DNA of 64,000 nucleotides from Marinomonas rhizomae (GCF_024397855.1 NZ_CP073343.1:4092001-4156000), one strand, 5' to 3'. Shown: positions 11,142 to 23,116, counted from the first letter of the stretch. The notes: generated by a model from the sequence alone, not told the origin. Translations and numbers: made by a program.

Positions 11142-13963
11142 TAGGCGTAAAGGCGCTCTTCGCCTTCCCCATCAGGCAAGTTGGAGATACAACGATCACA
11201 CAACTCAGGGTGCGATTCTCGTTTACCTACTTCTTCACGGTGATGCCAACAACGTACACATTTAGTGTACTTACTCAGTTCAACATGAACTTTCAAGCCA
11301 TCAAGGTCAGTTGCAACAGCCTCATCACTCGCTTGAGACAAAGACAAAACCTTAACGTCAGAAGCAATCAAAACGAAACGAAGTTCTTCGCCTAGTCGGG
11401 TCAAGGTCGCTTGCAAGGCTTCATCACAATAAAGTGTGATATCAGCACTTAAGCTCGCTTTCATCTTGCCTTCGCTACGAGCCGCTTCTAATACCTTATT
11501 CGTTGCCACTTTAGCTTCAAGAACTTGCTTCCAAAATTCACGACCCATTGGCTCATCACCAGATAGTTCTTCTAGGCCTTCGTACCATGTTTCTAAGAAA
11601 ACAGACTCACCGCGCTCACCTGGCAGCGTTTGCCAGATTTCATCAGCCGTAAAACTCAAGATAGGAGCAATCCAACGGGAGAAGGCTTCCATCACATGAT
11701 AAAGCGCGGTTTGAGCAGAACGGCGCGCCAAGCTATCTTCTTGTGTTGTGTATTGACGATCTTTAATGACATCCAGATAGAAGCCACCTAAATCAACAGA
11801 GCAGAAGTTTTGAATTTTCTGGTTAACAGTATGGAATTGATATTCGTTGTACGCCGCATTTAATTCTTTTTGCAACAAAGCAGCACGATCTACAATCCAA
11901 CGATCCAAAGCGATCATTTCACTTGCAGGAACCATATGCTCCGCTGGTTCAAAGCCATTTAGGTTCGCCATCATAAAGCGCGCCGTATTACGAATACGAC
12001 GATAAGAATCCGCAACGCGTTTAAGGATTTCATCAGACACTGTCATTTCAGTGGTGTAATCGGTCGCAGCTACCCATAAACGGATAATGTCAGCGCCTAA
12101 GGTATCCATGACTTTCTGTGGAGACAATACGTTCCCCAAAGATTTAGACATTTTGCGTCCGTCGCCATCCACAGTAAATCCGTGAGTCAGAACTTGCTTG
12201 TATGGCGGCACACCACGTACTGCAATGGACGTTTTCAAAGACGATTGAAACCAACCGCGATGCTGGTCTGAACCCTCAAGATACAAATCAGCAGGGAAGC
12301 TCAACTCGTCACGCTGATCGATAACAGAATAATGAGTAACACCAGAGTCGAACCATACATCCAGCGTGTCAGTGACCTTGCTGTACTTTTCAGCGTCCGC
12401 ACCCAATAGCTCTTCTGCTTCCATCTCAAACCAAGCGTCGATACCTTCTACTTCGATACGCTTAGCCACTTCTTCGATCAAACGAGGCGTTTCAGGGTGA
12501 AGCTCTTGAGTCTCTTTATTGATAAACAACGCAATCGGCACACCCCAAGTACGCTGACGAGACACACACCAGTCAGGGCTGTTATTCAACATCCCTTCCA
12601 TACGGTTTTGTCCCCAGCTTGGTACCCACTTCACGCCTTCAACAGCATGTTTAGCGGCATCAAGTAAACCTTCTTTGGTCATACTGATAAACCACTGAGG
12701 CGTTGCACGGAAGATCAATGGTGTTTTAGTACGCCAGCAATGTGGGTAACTATGAAAGATTTTAGACTCAAACACTAAAGCACTATTACGATTTAACGCG
12801 TCAAGTACGGCACCATCTACTTTATAGACATGCAAACCAGCAAATTCGCCAGCCGTTTCGGAGTAAACACCGTTATCTTGAACAAGATTGATTGTACCAA
12901 TGCCATTTTCACGACCAACATTAAAGTCGTCTACGCCATGATCTGGTGCCGTATGTACGCAACCAGTACCCGCTTCAGTCGTTACGTGCTCACCTAAGAT
13001 GACAGGAATATCACGCTCTAAGAAAGGGTGATTTAACACAGTGCCCGCTAGTTCAGCACCAACAGCACGACCAACAATGCGGAACGCTGTTACGCCATAG
13101 CGAGACATCACACCTTCAACCATGTCTTCAGCAACAATCAAGCGCTCTTTGCCCAAGCCCATATCGACTTCAACTAACGCATAGTTAAATTCAGGGTGTA
13201 CAGAGACTGCTTGGCTTGCTGGAAGTGTCCAAGGCGTCGTTGTCCAGATCACAACAGACACTTTGCCTTCACCTTCAACATCAGAGAACTTAGCAAGCAA
13301 AGCCGCTTCGTCTTGTGGCGCATAACGCACATCCAAAGACAAAGACGTCTTGTCTTGATACTCCACTTCCGCCTCTGCCAAGGCAGAACCACCAACCACA
13401 CTCCAGTAAACAGGCTTGAAGCCCTTTACCAAATGACCGTTTTCAGCAATTTTACCCAGAGCACGAACAATGTTCGCTTCCGTCTGGAAGTTCATAGTCA
13501 GATAAGGATTTTCCCAATCCCCCATCACACCCAAACGGATAAAGTCTTTTTTCTGTTCTTCAATTTGCGTGTAAGCGTATTCGCGACATTTCGCGCGAAA
13601 CTCTTTATAAGAAACTTTCGTTCCGGCCTTACCTATAAGCTGCTCAACTTTGTGCTCGATTGGCAAGCCGTGGCAATCCCAACCTGGAATATAAGGCGCA
13701 TCAAAGCCACTAACGGTTTTAGACTTAACAATAATATCTTTGAGGATTTTGTTAACCGCGTGACCAATGTGAATACTGCCATTTGCGTACGGAGGGCCAT
13801 CATGAAGAATAAAAGATTTACGGCCTTTGCTTACTTCACGTACTTTCTGGTATAGGTCCATATCCTGCCAACGCTTAAGCATTGCAGGTTCACGTTTTGC
13901 CAAATCTCCACGCATTGGGAAGTCAGTATCTGGCAAATTCAGTGTCGGTTTATAATCACTCAT
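11141..13963 (-). CDS. ileS: Isoleucyl-tRNA synthetase
   Basis: Class I aminoacyl-tRNA synthetase of 940 residues, close to the bacterial norm. HIGH is at residues 65-68 and KMSKS lies in [11 protein letters not shown]. An editing (CP1) domain sits between them, with WTTTPWTLP and TAPDHGVDD. The C-terminal zinc finger has CVRCW and CDRC pairs. The eukaryote-like IleS2 type is unlikely because the zinc finger and spacing are of the bacterial IleS1 form. It starts 32 bases after ribF and is part of the ribF-ileS-lspA-fkpB-ispH unit. Confidence 0.98.
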   Translation of the reverse strand: MSDYKPTLNLPDTDFPMRGDLAKREPAMLKRWQDMDLYQKVREVSKGRKSFILHDGPPYANGSIHIGHAVNKILKDIIVKSKTVSGFDAPYIPGWDCHGLPIEHKVEQLIGKAGTKVSYKEFRAKCREYAYTQIEEQKKDFIRLGVMGDWENPYLTMNFQTEANIVRALGKIAENGHLVKGFKPVYWSVVGGSALAEAEVEYQDKTSLSLDVRYAPQDEAALLAKFSDVEGEGKVSVVIWTTTPWTLPASQAVSVHPEFNYALVEVDMGLGKERLIVAEDMVEGVMSRYGVTAFRIVGRAVGAELAGTVLNHPFLERDIPVILGEHVTTEAGTGCVHTAPDHGVDDFNVGRENGIGTINLVQDNGVYSETAGEFAGLHVYKVDGAVLDALNRNSALVFESKIFHSYPHCWRTKTPLIFRATPQWFISMTKEGLLDAAKHAVEGVKWVPSWGQNRMEGMLNNSPDWCVSRQRTWGVPIALFINKETQELHPETPRLIEEVAKRIEVEGIDAWFEMEAEELLGADAEKYSKVTDTLDVWFDSGVTHYSVIDQRDELSFPADLYLEGSDQHRGWFQSSLKTSIAVRGVPPYKQVLTHGFTVDGDGRKMSKSLGNVLSPQKVMDTLGADIIRLWVAATDYTTEMTVSDEILKRVADSYRRIRNTARFMMANLNGFEPAEHMVPASEMIALDRWIVDRAALLQKELNAAYNEYQFHTVNQKIQNFCSVDLGGFYLDVIKDRQYTTQEDSLARRSAQTALYHVMEAFSRWIAPILSFTADEIWQTLPGERGESVFLETWYEGLEELSGDEPMGREFWKQVLEAKVATNKVLEAARSEGKMKASLSADITLYCDEALQATLTRLGEELRFVLIASDVKVLSLSQASDEAVATDLDGLKVHVELSKYTKCVRCWHHREEVGKRESHPELCDRCISNLPDGEGEERLYA

Positions 13964-13995
13964 GGTTTATCGATTCATCCTCAAAGATCATCTTT

Positions 13996-14925
13996 TCACT
14001 GATTAGCAAAAAAGCGTAACGCTTCTTCTTTATCACATTGAATTTGTTTTTCCAGCGCATCTAAGCTGGCCATTTTTCGCTCTGCCCTAATAAAATGACA
14101 GAAAGTCACCTGCACATACTTGTCGTACAGGTCACCAGTAAAATCTAATAAATGTACTTCTAATATGGGCGTTTTACCTTGAACAGTAGGACGCACACCA
14201 ATATTCGCTACACCATTGTGAGAAACACCATCAACCATAAAGGTCACAGCATACACCCCAGACAACGCAGCCTTAATTCCTTTAAGATGAACATTGGCCG
14301 TTGGAAAACCTAATTTTCGCCCCAACTGCTGCCCATGTATCACACGACCACTTAACGAGACCGTATGCCCCATGTTCATTTGGGCTGCTGAAATATCACC
14401 CCGTTCCAGCGCTTTCCTAACTAAAGTACTACTCACTCGCTCATTCAGAGCATTTAACACCGACGGTGTATTTTCGACATCGAAGCCATGCTGACTACCG
14501 AATTCTTGCAAATAATAAAAATCACCTTGTCGATCACAACCAAAGCGAAAGTCATCACCTACTACTAAATGATTTACTGACAAACCGTCTAATAAAATTT
14601 GCTGGCAAAATGCCTGCGCGTCTAGTTGCTGGAGCTTAGGGTTGAACGGCATACAAAGTACATAATCAATACCTTGCCCTTCCAACAGTCTAACCTTATC
14701 TCGTAGACGACCAATACGGCCAGGCGCAGTCTCCGGAGCAAAAAACTCTCTCGGCTGCGGCTCAAAAATCATAATAGCGGCAGGCGAGTTATATTGTTTT
14801 GCCAAGGCTTTGACGCGCGCTAGAATAGCACCGTGCCCTAAATGAACACCGTCAAAGTTCCCTACCGTCAGCACGCACTCTTTATGCTTTGATCGGATAT
14901 TATGAATACCGCGAATTAACTCCAT
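13996..14925 (-). CDS. ribF: Bifunctional riboflavin kinase/FAD synthetase
   Basis: 309 residues; makes FMN from riboflavin and FAD from FMN. The N-terminal nucleotidyltransferase domain (about 1-180) has TVGNFDGVHLGH with the ATP-binding HxGH-like motif, and VVGDDFRFG and SSTLVRKAL (SSTxxR). The C-terminal flavokinase domain (about 185-305) has GRKLGFPTANV and GVYAV. A TATAAT box lies at 14974-14979 upstream, so it may have its own promoter between murJ and ribF. Confidence 0.97.
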   Translation of the reverse strand: MELIRGIHNIRSKHKECVLTVGNFDGVHLGHGAILARVKALAKQYNSPAAIMIFEPQPREFFAPETAPGRIGRLRDKVRLLEGQGIDYVLCMPFNPKLQQLDAQAFCQQILLDGLSVNHLVVGDDFRFGCDRQGDFYYLQEFGSQHGFDVENTPSVLNALNERVSSTLVRKALERGDISAAQMNMGHTVSLSGRVIHGQQLGRKLGFPTANVHLKGIKAALSGVYAVTFMVDGVSHNGVANIGVRPTVQGKTPILEVHLLDFTGDLYDKYVQVTFCHFIRAERKMASLDALEKQIQCDKEEALRFFANQ

Positions 14926-14973
14926 AGAACCCCGTACAAAACAATTAGACCCAGCGTCGAAAAAATATCATGG

Positions 14974-14979
14974 ATTATA
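14974..14979 (-). promoter_or_regulatory. Possible ribF operon -10 box
   Basis: Perfect TATAAT on the minus strand 49 bases before the ribF start, in the 137-bp murJ-ribF gap. No good -35 is found at 16-18 bp, so this is only a candidate. Confidence 0.35.
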
Positions 14980-15062
14980 TAGCAGTTAACCTGATGAAGG
15001 TAGGCCAGAACTTGAACAAGCTGTGCAAACACATAATCAAGGCAAAAATGCGTCAAACAGAC

Positions 15063-16631
15063 CTAATGCTTAAAAATAGAAGGACGCAAACCAGCCGCCA
15101 CCGCGACCAGAACGTACACCAGCACCCCACAAACAACAACAACCAAGGTACAGCCTACCCGATATAAATCCTCCATTTGAGTCCATTGCCACCCTTGAAG
15201 AAGAAACATGTACAAACATCCACCAAGCGCCACGGTAGCACTCAACAATATACGTAACAAACGCCCCCACTGAGCTGAAAATACGTGATATTGCTTTTTA
15301 TACAAGCCTCGCCATAACAAGAAGGCATTCAAGGCCGCAGAAAGACTTGTCGCCAACGCTAGCCCCACATGCCCAAGCGGCCAGACCAGTATTAAATTCA
15401 GCACCATATTCGACACCATCGCAATAATACCGATACGCACAGGCGTTTTGGTATCTTGTCTCGCGTAATACCCTGGCGCCAAGACTTTGATCAACATCAT
15501 AAACACCAAGCCTAGCGAGTAAGCCTGCAAACTTTGCGCCGCCATATGAACATCATTCACCGTTAATTCACCACGATAAAAGATCGTTGCAATCAAGGGC
15601 TCGGCCAACATAAATAGAGCCAGAGAAGACGGAATCGCAATCAATAGTAAAATTCGCAGCGCCCAATCCAGCGTTTCAGAGAACGTCGAAGCTTCACCGC
15701 CAGAAAAACTGCGCGACAACGAAGGCAGAATAACCGTACTAATAGCAATAGCAAAAATACCCAGCGGCAGCTCATACAGCCGATCAGACAAATACAGCCA
15801 AGTAATACTACCCGTCTGTAAAAAAGACGCCAACACAGTGTCTAGTAGCAAATTGATCTGACCGACAGACACACCAAACAGAGCAGGCCCCATCAAAAGC
15901 AGAATCCGCTTCACACCAGGATGGCGAAAGCCTAAAGTCGGCATCGGCAACAACCGCAACCTCGCCAAAAACGGAATTTGAAACATGAGCTGAATCAAGC
16001 CCGCAAAAAACACCCCCCAAGCAACCGCCGTTTCAGCCTGAGCCGCCGTGCGAGCAAAAAACAGCGTCGCAATAATGAGTGAGATATTCAGAAAAATCGG
16101 CGTAATAGCAGGAACTGCGTATTCACCATGAGCATTTAGAATTCCACCCGCCAAAGCCGTTAAGGAAATGAACAGCAAATACGGAAAAGTAATGACCAGT
16201 AACTCTGATGCCAATGCCGCCTGACCATCATCGCCAGTAAAACCTGGCGCAAATACGTAAACAACCCAGGGGGCACATACCATAAAAATCACAGTAATAC
16301 ACAGCAACACCAAAGCAAGCGATCCAGATACCGCAGAAATAAGCGCTCGTACTTCATCCTTACCATCCTTCACCCGGTAATCACTCAACACTGGGACAAA
16401 CGCTTGAGCAAACGCCCCCTCGGCAAATAATCGACGAAAAAAGTTAGGAATTTTAAAAGCAACGTAAAAAGCATCCGCACTGCCACTCGCACCCAATACA
16501 TAAGCTAAAGCAGCGTCTCTCACCAAACCAAGAATACGAGAAAGAAAAGTACAAATAGAAACCAAGACACCAGAACGTAACAAAGACAAAGACTTAGACT
16601 CTTTATCAAGGGCGGATTTTTTTTCAGACAT
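15063..16631 (-). CDS. murJ: Lipid II flippase MurJ (MviN)
   Basis: 522-residue polytopic membrane protein of the MVF/MOP family that flips lipid II across the inner membrane for peptidoglycan synthesis. The N-terminus SGVLVSICTFLSRILGLVRD carries the SxxTxxSRxxGxxRD-type signature and is followed by about 14 hydrophobic segments. The family loop FKIPNFFRRLFAEGAFAQAF is present. It is divergent from rpsT and upstream of ribF-ileS, a conserved gammaproteobacterial order. Confidence 0.97.
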   Translation of the reverse strand: MSEKKSALDKESKSLSLLRSGVLVSICTFLSRILGLVRDAALAYVLGASGSADAFYVAFKIPNFFRRLFAEGAFAQAFVPVLSDYRVKDGKDEVRALISAVSGSLALVLLCITVIFMVCAPWVVYVFAPGFTGDDGQAALASELLVITFPYLLFISLTALAGGILNAHGEYAVPAITPIFLNISLIIATLFFARTAAQAETAVAWGVFFAGLIQLMFQIPFLARLRLLPMPTLGFRHPGVKRILLLMGPALFGVSVGQINLLLDTVLASFLQTGSITWLYLSDRLYELPLGIFAIAISTVILPSLSRSFSGGEASTFSETLDWALRILLLIAIPSSLALFMLAEPLIATIFYRGELTVNDVHMAAQSLQAYSLGLVFMMLIKVLAPGYYARQDTKTPVRIGIIAMVSNMVLNLILVWPLGHVGLALATSLSAALNAFLLWRGLYKKQYHVFSAQWGRLLRILLSATVALGGCLYMFLLQGWQWTQMEDLYRVGCTLVVVVCGVLVYVLVAVAAGLRPSIFKH

Positions 16632-16729
16632 AAGAAATTACGACTTAGACAATAGACAGATCCACCAAGAATAACACCAGCAACGGCTAGAGCGCAGCCA
16701 AATATATAAGCTCATTTGATTAAAATTTG

Positions 16730-16735
16730 TATAAT
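16730..16735 (+). promoter_or_regulatory. Possible rpsT -10 box
   Basis: Perfect TATAAT followed by AGGGTTGTGACTGCGC in the murJ-rpsT intergenic region. The matching -35 is weak. It would give a leader of about 120 nt containing the palindrome CAGCACAGTGCTG (16814-16826). Confidence 0.4.
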
Positions 16736-16861
16736 AGGGTTGTGACTGCGCTAAAAACTGGTAAAATCCGCCGCGAGATTTCAAAGTTAAAACTTGACAT
16801 TAATTTCATGACACAGCACAGTGCTGGGTCATAACTTATTCCAAATTAAAGGAGCCAGACC

Positions 16862-17125
16862 GTGGCAAATTCCGCCGGTTCAAAAAAACGCGCGCGCCAA
16901 GCAGTAAAAAGCCGCGCTCACAATGGTAGCCTTCGTTCAATGGTTCGCACGTACTTGAAAAAAGTAGATGCGGCTATCGAAGCAGGCAATCAAGCTGACG
17001 CACAAGCAGCTTACGTTCTAGCAACTTCTAAGCTAGACAAAGCCGCAGACAAAGGCCTATATCACAAAAACAAAGCAGCTCGTCATAAGAGCCGCTTGAG
17101 TGCTAAAATCAAAGCACTGGCCTAA
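16862..17125 (+). CDS. rpsT: 30S ribosomal protein S20
   Basis: 87-residue small-subunit primary binding protein, rich in Lys, Arg and Ala ([20 protein letters not shown]). It begins with GTG after AAAGGAG (about 7 bases). Non-AUG starts are common for rpsT and may relate to S20 autocontrol, although that is not shown here. It is monocistronic, with a terminator directly after, and divergent from murJ. Confidence 0.97.
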   Translation: MANSAGSKKRARQAVKSRAHNGSLRSMVRTYLKKVDAAIEAGNQADAQAAYVLATSKLDKAADKGLYHKNKAARHKSRLSAKIKALA

Positions 17126-17132
17126 TACCTAT

Positions 17133-17160
17133 AAAAAAACCGGCAACTGCCGGTTTTTTT
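17133..17160. terminator. rpsT terminator (symmetric)
   Basis: A7-CCGGCA-ACT-GCCGG-T7: a compact GC stem flanked by A and T runs, so it can act on both strands (after rpsT on plus; after dgkA, which ends at 17243, on minus). Confidence 0.9.
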
Positions 17161-17242
17161 ATGTCTTTAATTTATGCCTTCAAAATCCCAGACCTTTCAA
17201 CCTAGATAACACCATCCAAAAGCACTATTTAATTGAGCTGCA

Positions 17243-17605
17243 TCAGCCAAATAAAACCACCAGCCAAACCACTGCAGCCAAAAGCAACGCCAACATAACG
17301 GCCGCCGAACCTAAATCTTTCGCACGACCCGATAATTCATGATGTTCACTACTAATTCGATCGACCACAGCTTCAACACTTGAGTTTAGCGTCTCTACGA
17401 CCAACACCAAACCAACTGAGAAAATAAGCACCGCACGCTCAAGCCCCGTATCACCGAACCAGATAGCAAAAGGTAAAGAAATCATAAAAAGCACAGCTTC
17501 CTGACGAAATGCCGCCTCATGCTTCCATTGCGCTCGCAAACCTTGATAGGAATATTTCGAAGCACTCAACACTCGATCCAAACCCACTTTACCCGGCTTT
17601 GCCAT
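17243..17605 (-). CDS. dgkA: Diacylglycerol kinase
   Basis: 120-residue integral membrane kinase that phosphorylates diacylglycerol to phosphatidate, recycling DAG from membrane-derived glucan synthesis. The family signature is VETLNSSVEAVVDRIS with the catalytic glutamate, followed by GRAKDLGSAAV. Three hydrophobic segments fit the trimeric DgkA fold (E. coli 122 residues). It begins 11 bases after the proB stop, so it probably belongs to the obgE-proB transcript. Confidence 0.95.
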   Translation of the reverse strand: MAKPGKVGLDRVLSASKYSYQGLRAQWKHEAAFRQEAVLFMISLPFAIWFGDTGLERAVLIFSVGLVLVVETLNSSVEAVVDRISSEHHELSGRAKDLGSAAVMLALLLAAVVWLVVLFG

Positions 17606-17616
17606 GACAACCTCTT

Positions 17617-18741
17617 TTAAATAATAACCAAATCATCGCGATGAATTAATTCTGGCTCACCTTTGTAACCCAAAATATCACCAATATTAGACGAAGGCTG
17701 ACCAAGCAACTTCAGCGTTTCAGCCACACTGTAGTTCACTAAGCCTCGAGCAACTAAACCGCCCTGCAAATCCACACAAATAACCATATCCCCACGCGAA
17801 AAAGTCCCTTGCGCGTCCTTCACCCCAACAGGCAGAAGACTGGTACCCGCCTTTCGCAATGCCTTTACAGCACCATCATCTAGAATCAAAGCACCGCGAC
17901 TCTTCAGATGCCCAGCCAACCATTGCTTACGTGCAGCCACTCTTCCGTGCTCCGGCTGCAACCAAGTACCCAGCATTTCGCCTGAAGCAACGCGGACAAT
18001 CACATTATCTTCACGACCCGAAGCAATCAAAGTATCTGCACCAGAGCGAGCCGCCAAAAGTGCCGCTCGCACTTTTGTTAGCATACCGCCACTACCAAGC
18101 ACACCTGCACCACCACTCGCCATAGACTCAAGACGTGTATCCGATGCTGAAATATGCGTGATTAATGTTGCATCTTTATGATCACGTGGATTTTTATCAT
18201 ACAGCCCATGCTGGTCAGTAAGAATAATCAACAAATCAGCTTCAACCAGATTGGCCACCAAGGCGCCCAGCGTATCATTATCGCCAAAACGAATTTCGTC
18301 GGTTACAACTGTGTCATTTTCGTTAACTATGGGTACAACACCAAAGCCAAGCAAAGTACGCAACGAAGATCGAGCGTTTAAGTAACGTCGGCGGTTAGAT
18401 AAATCATCATGAGTCAGTAGAATTTGCGCAGTGCATAAGCCATGCTTTTCAAAATGAGACTCATAAACCCCCACCAACTCCATCTGCCCAACGGCTGCCG
18501 CAGCTTGCAGCTCATTCACTTGAGTGGGACGAGAAGAAAAGCCAAGACGCTTCATACCAGCCGCAATAGAACCAGAAGAGACCAACACCACTTCTTTTCC
18601 TTGCGCCCTTAACTCAGCAATTTGAGCAACCCAAAGACCAATTCGGGCAACATCCAACCCCTGACCATCGTTTGTCAATAACGCACTGCCAATCTTCACA
18701 ACGACACGCTGCGCCTTAGCTATTTTTTCTCGCATTTCCAT
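17617..18741 (-). CDS. proB: Glutamate 5-kinase
   Basis: First enzyme of proline synthesis; phosphorylates glutamate. The kinase domain has [33 protein letters not shown] and [10 protein letters not shown], and a C-terminal PUA domain follows (about 280 onward). The open frame extends to a TTG at 18762, but related proteins start at or near [10 protein letters not shown] therefore take ATG 18741 (374 residues); ATG 18735 is equally possible. It lies right after obgE, as in Pseudomonas-like genomes, without proA next to it. Confidence 0.95.
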   Translation of the reverse strand: MEMREKIAKAQRVVVKIGSALLTNDGQGLDVARIGLWVAQIAELRAQGKEVVLVSSGSIAAGMKRLGFSSRPTQVNELQAAAAVGQMELVGVYESHFEKHGLCTAQILLTHDDLSNRRRYLNARSSLRTLLGFGVVPIVNENDTVVTDEIRFGDNDTLGALVANLVEADLLIILTDQHGLYDKNPRDHKDATLITHISASDTRLESMASGGAGVLGSGGMLTKVRAALLAARSGADTLIASGREDNVIVRVASGEMLGTWLQPEHGRVAARKQWLAGHLKSRGALILDDGAVKALRKAGTSLLPVGVKDAQGTFSRGDMVICVDLQGGLVARGLVNYSVAETLKLLGQPSSNIGDILGYKGEPELIHRDDLVII

Positions 18742-18767
18742 GATACTACTTATTCTCACCAATCAGA

Positions 18768-20066
<1,299 letters not shown>

Positions 20067-20324
20067 TTAAGCAGCTACGACAGAAACTGTACGACGCTTA
20101 AACTTACCTTTCACTTCAAACTTCACTTGGCCTTCGACAACAGCGAACAAAGTGTGATCTTTACCAATTTGAACACCTGCACCAGGGTGGAATTGTGTAC
20201 CACGCTGACGAACAAGGATGTTACCTGGGATCACAACTTGACCACCAAAACGTTTGACACCTAATCGTTTCGACTCGGAATCGCGACCGTTACGAGTACT
20301 ACCACCCGCCTTTTTATGAGCCAT
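20067..20324 (-). CDS. rpmA: 50S ribosomal protein L27
   Basis: 85-residue L27, whose N-terminus reaches the peptidyl-transferase centre. It starts [20 protein letters not shown] as in other proteobacteria, with no cleavable N-terminal extension of the Firmicutes type. It lies 31 bases after rplU and is followed by a terminator. Confidence 0.98.
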   Translation of the reverse strand: MAHKKAGGSTRNGRDSESKRLGVKRFGGQVVIPGNILVRQRGTQFHPGAGVQIGKDHTLFAVVEGQVKFEVKGKFKRRTVSVVAA

Positions 20325-20355
20325 GACTTACTCCTTAAATTTGAATAGTTAGCGC

Positions 20356-20664
20356 TTAGTTAATGCCAGTTATTTTCACTTCCGTGAACCACTGACGATG
20401 ACCCATACGCTTCATAGAGTGCTTACGACGACGGAATTTCAAAATTTTCACTTTGTCACCGCGACCGTGTGCAACAACTTCCGCTGTCACTTTAGCGCCT
20501 TCTACAACAGGTGCGCCAACTTTAACGTCGTCGCCATTGCATACAAGAAGAACGTCGTCGAATTGAATCGCGCCACCTTCTTCAACAGCTAATTTCTCAA
20601 CCTTAAGGGTTTGGCCTTCTTCTACACGGTATTGCTTACCGCCAGTTTTGATCACTGCAAACAT
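20356..20664 (-). CDS. rplU: 50S ribosomal protein L21
   Basis: 102-103 residue L21, which binds 23S. The open frame begins four codons earlier (20676), but [14 protein letters not shown] is the family start and GGAG lies 8 bases before it, so 20664 is chosen. The C-terminus [12 protein letters not shown] is typical. First gene of rplU-rpmA, with a strong promoter upstream. Confidence 0.97.
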   Translation of the reverse strand: MFAVIKTGGKQYRVEEGQTLKVEKLAVEEGGAIQFDDVLLVCNGDDVKVGAPVVEGAKVTAEVVAHGRGDKVKILKFRRRKHSMKRMGHRQWFTEVKITGIN

Positions 20665-20801
20665 GTTCTTCTCCAATGAGATTTACCCGGCTACTGAAAT
20701 TGAATTTGACCTACTTCTAGTGGCAATAAGTTTTTGACCGAAGCGGACAAAAATCACTAACCATATGATAGGGAGCAAAATGTGGGTAAATCGGACGCGA
20801 G

Positions 20802-20830
20802 ATTGTACAAAATCACACCACCCAATACAA
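20802..20830 (-). promoter_or_regulatory. rplU-rpmA promoter
   Basis: -35 TTGTAT (20825-20830), a 17-bp spacer and -10 TACAAT (20802-20807), followed by the GC-rich discriminator CTCGCGTCC seen in stringently controlled promoters. It lies in the intergenic region divergent from ispB. Confidence 0.75.
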
Positions 20831-20946
20831 GCGAAATGCAATGTCTTTATACATTTTTCGCATTTTGGGTTGACCCTGACACAAGCCTTACCTAGCATGA
20901 GGCACACTTGCTGATCAGCTTGGGACTATTTAGCTTCGGAAATTGC

Positions 20947-21927
20947 ATGCAACCAATACAGATACACGATGTTGTGGCCAATGAATTTGGCCAAGTGAAT
21001 GACTATATTGTGTCACAACTTAGTAGTGACATCCCTCTAATCGAGCAAATCGGCTACTACATTATTAGTAATGGCGGGAAACGATTGCGACCGCTGTTGG
21101 TTTTATTGGCGGCAAGAGCCAGCGCAGAACTAGATCAAACAAAACTTGATCAAGCCATTCAAATGGCCACTATCATTGAATTCATACACACATCGACACT
21201 ATTACATGACGACGTGGTTGACGAATCGGATATGCGCCGCGGCAAAAAAACAGCGAACGAAGAATGGGGAAATGCGCCAAGCGTTTTAGTGGGCGACTTT
21301 CTTTACTCTCGCGCCTTCCAAATCATGGTAGATGTTGGCAGCATGCAATGCATGAGCATTTTAGCTAAAACGACCAATATTATTGCCGAAGGTGAGGTCC
21401 AGCAACTCATTAATTGCGGCGACCCAGATACGACAGAAGAAAGTTATTTAAAAGTTATCCAATACAAAACAGCAAAATTGTTCGAAGGTGCTGCACTTTG
21501 TGGCGCAGTTATATCCGGTGCCAGCACCGAGTATCAAATCGCTTTAAGAGATTTTGGAATGTATGTCGGAACCGCTTTTCAGCTAATTGATGACGTAATG
21601 GATTACACCAGTACCGCTGAAGAGATGGGCAAAAGTGTTGGCGACGACCTTGCTGAAGGAAAACCAACCCTACCGCTCATCTTCACCATGAAACATGGCT
21701 CTTCAGAGGCAGTGGAAAGAGTAAGGCAAGCAATATTAACCGGTGGCCTTGAGCAATTAGAGACGATTATAAATGATGTGCAAGGCTGCGGAGCTATTGA
21801 ATACACGCAACAAAAAGCACAAGAACAAGCTGACCTCGCAATAAAAGCCATTGCCCCCTTGCCAAAGTCTGACTATAAGGCCGCACTTATTGCGCTTGCC
21901 AATGCTTCTGTGAAGCGCCGCAACTAG
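20947..21927 (+). CDS. ispB: Polyprenyl (octaprenyl-type) diphosphate synthase
   Basis: Trans-prenyltransferase that makes the ubiquinone side chain from IPP and FPP. The first Asp-rich motif is DDVVD (88-92), the second DDVMD, and GGKRLRP binds IPP. The protein is 326 residues from ATG 20947; the frame runs back to a TTG at 20908, but MQPIQIHDVV fits the family. Chain length cannot be read from the sequence. Divergence from rplU is conserved in gammaproteobacteria. A palindromic terminator follows. Confidence 0.95.
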   Translation: MQPIQIHDVVANEFGQVNDYIVSQLSSDIPLIEQIGYYIISNGGKRLRPLLVLLAARASAELDQTKLDQAIQMATIIEFIHTSTLLHDDVVDESDMRRGKKTANEEWGNAPSVLVGDFLYSRAFQIMVDVGSMQCMSILAKTTNIIAEGEVQQLINCGDPDTTEESYLKVIQYKTAKLFEGAALCGAVISGASTEYQIALRDFGMYVGTAFQLIDDVMDYTSTAEEMGKSVGDDLAEGKPTLPLIFTMKHGSSEAVERVRQAILTGGLEQLETIINDVQGCGAIEYTQQKAQEQADLAIKAIAPLPKSDYKAALIALANASVKRRN

Positions 21928-21936
21928 CTTTCAGAA

Positions 21937-21993
21937 AAAAAACGCCAAACATTGGGTTCACTTTAGACTGCAGACCCTGTTTGGCGCTTTTAT
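21937..21993. terminator. Shared terminator of ispB and the hydrolase gene
   Basis: Long inverted repeat CGCCAAACA-T-TGGGT...ACCC-TGTTTGGCG with A-run before and T-run after. It sits between the convergent ends of ispB and the next gene, whose stop lies at its edge. Confidence 0.85.
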
Positions 21994-22901
21994 ATTAACT
22001 TTCCACTCTCGTTCTTCTTTAATATATCCAACACTACGCGCGCAGACTCAGCCGAATGCTGCTGCATAAAGCAATGACCTCCGTCGACCTCGACCACCTG
22101 AATATTCGGGTTCAGCTTTGCCGCCAATCGATATGCCTCTTTGAAATAATCAAACGTGTCTTTACCTTGAATAATGTAAGTAGGCACAGATATGTTAGCA
22201 ATCGCAGCCCAAAGTCGCTTAGGGTAACTGGAAAAGATCTCCGCCTCCATCCATGATGGACACCCTAATTGGTAATGCCCTTTTTCATCATGTTTAATAG
22301 AAAATTCAATATAATCCTCTAGACATTCAGGTTTCCAGCCTTTGAACGTCCCCCTCTCAAAAAAATTACTTTTCACTTGAGCAAAACTTTCCCATTGGGT
22401 ACGACGGCGACGAGCCTGTTTTACTAGGGGGATTTGGCTTTTTAAGCCTGCCAGCTTTACGCCACGCATCATCCAAATTAAGCGCGGCGGAAAAAGGGCA
22501 GGATCCAACAAAACCAATCGATCAAAAAGGGTTGGATCTTGCTCACTCATTAATGCGGTCATGCAACCACCAAAGCTGTGCCCAACACCAATCAACTCAT
22601 TCTCAGGCAACACTTTTCGCTGCGCCCCCAACGACGCTCTAAAACGAGAAGCAGTGTCATTCCACCCGATAAAGCGCTTGCCTGCGGTCGACTCTCCATG
22701 ACCGGCCGCATCTTGCAAAATCAAATTATAGCCTTCGAGCTTTTCTAAAAAATGCAAATACGTCTTTACCGCAAAGCCGTTACCATGAAGAAAATGTATC
22801 GTCGGCTGACTATTTTTCAATGGACCTAGGTAACCTTGTATATAACCGTCACCCACTTGATACTGCCAAGCCGCTAGGTTTATATTTCTTTGTGAAGACA
22901 T
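21990..22901 (-). CDS. Alpha/beta hydrolase family protein
   Basis: 303 residues with the alpha/beta hydrolase fold: oxyanion HGNGF (39-43), QDAAGHGES, nucleophile elbow GHSFG with S109, a late aspartate in IQGKDTFDYF and histidine in DGGHCFMQQH. No signal peptide, so probably cytoplasmic. Substrate unknown; it could be an esterase, a lipase-like enzyme or a C-C hydrolase. It lies between ispB and fabA, transcribed opposite to both. The location next to fabAB hints at lipid-related substrates, but that is inference only. Confidence 0.85.
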   Translation of the reverse strand: MSSQRNINLAAWQYQVGDGYIQGYLGPLKNSQPTIHFLHGNGFAVKTYLHFLEKLEGYNLILQDAAGHGESTAGKRFIGWNDTASRFRASLGAQRKVLPENELIGVGHSFGGCMTALMSEQDPTLFDRLVLLDPALFPPRLIWMMRGVKLAGLKSQIPLVKQARRRRTQWESFAQVKSNFFERGTFKGWKPECLEDYIEFSIKHDEKGHYQLGCPSWMEAEIFSSYPKRLWAAIANISVPTYIIQGKDTFDYFKEAYRLAAKLNPNIQVVEVDGGHCFMQQHSAESARVVLDILKKNESGKLI

Positions 22902-23037
22902 AAAAGACTCTCAAAACAGCAAAAAAATTACGAACCGAATACTTTAACAGAAAAATATAATGGCGCATGCTAATAAAAAACCACCTTAAAACACGCCACA
23001 TCCCCCTTCAGAACCCACAAAAGACCAACTACAATGT

Positions 23038-23053
23038 AAAAATGATCATTTTT
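23038..23053. promoter_or_regulatory. Perfect palindrome upstream of fabA (candidate operator)
   Basis: AAAAATGATCATTTTT is a 16-bp perfect palindrome 35 bp upstream of the likely fabA -35 box. It does not match the FadR or FabR sites I know. It may be a regulator site or a chance A/T palindrome. The 22902-23201 gap holds nothing else but the fabA promoter. Confidence 0.4.
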
Positions 23054-23087
23054 CATGCAGCTAATTTGGTTTTTTTCCGTCCAAACA

Positions 23088-23116
23088 TTCATATTAAGGT
23101 TTCAAACCGATATAAT
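23088..23116 (+). promoter_or_regulatory. fabA promoter
   Basis: -35 TTCATA (4/6), a 17-bp spacer and -10 TATAAT (6/6), 86 bases ahead of the fabA start. Confidence 0.6.

Noticed and set aside
13196..13855. 219-codon plus-strand frame inside ileS
   Set aside because: Antisense to the conserved catalytic part of ileS; composition is that of a shadow frame.
16794..16799. Consensus TTGACA upstream of rpsT as -35 box
   Set aside because: No -10-like sequence at 15-19 bp; the region downstream is the CAGCACAGTGCTG palindrome.
18742..18762. TTG start for proB (seven extra residues)
   Set aside because: ATG 18741/18735 match the family start; TTG lies only 5 bases after the obgE stop without a good ribosome binding site.
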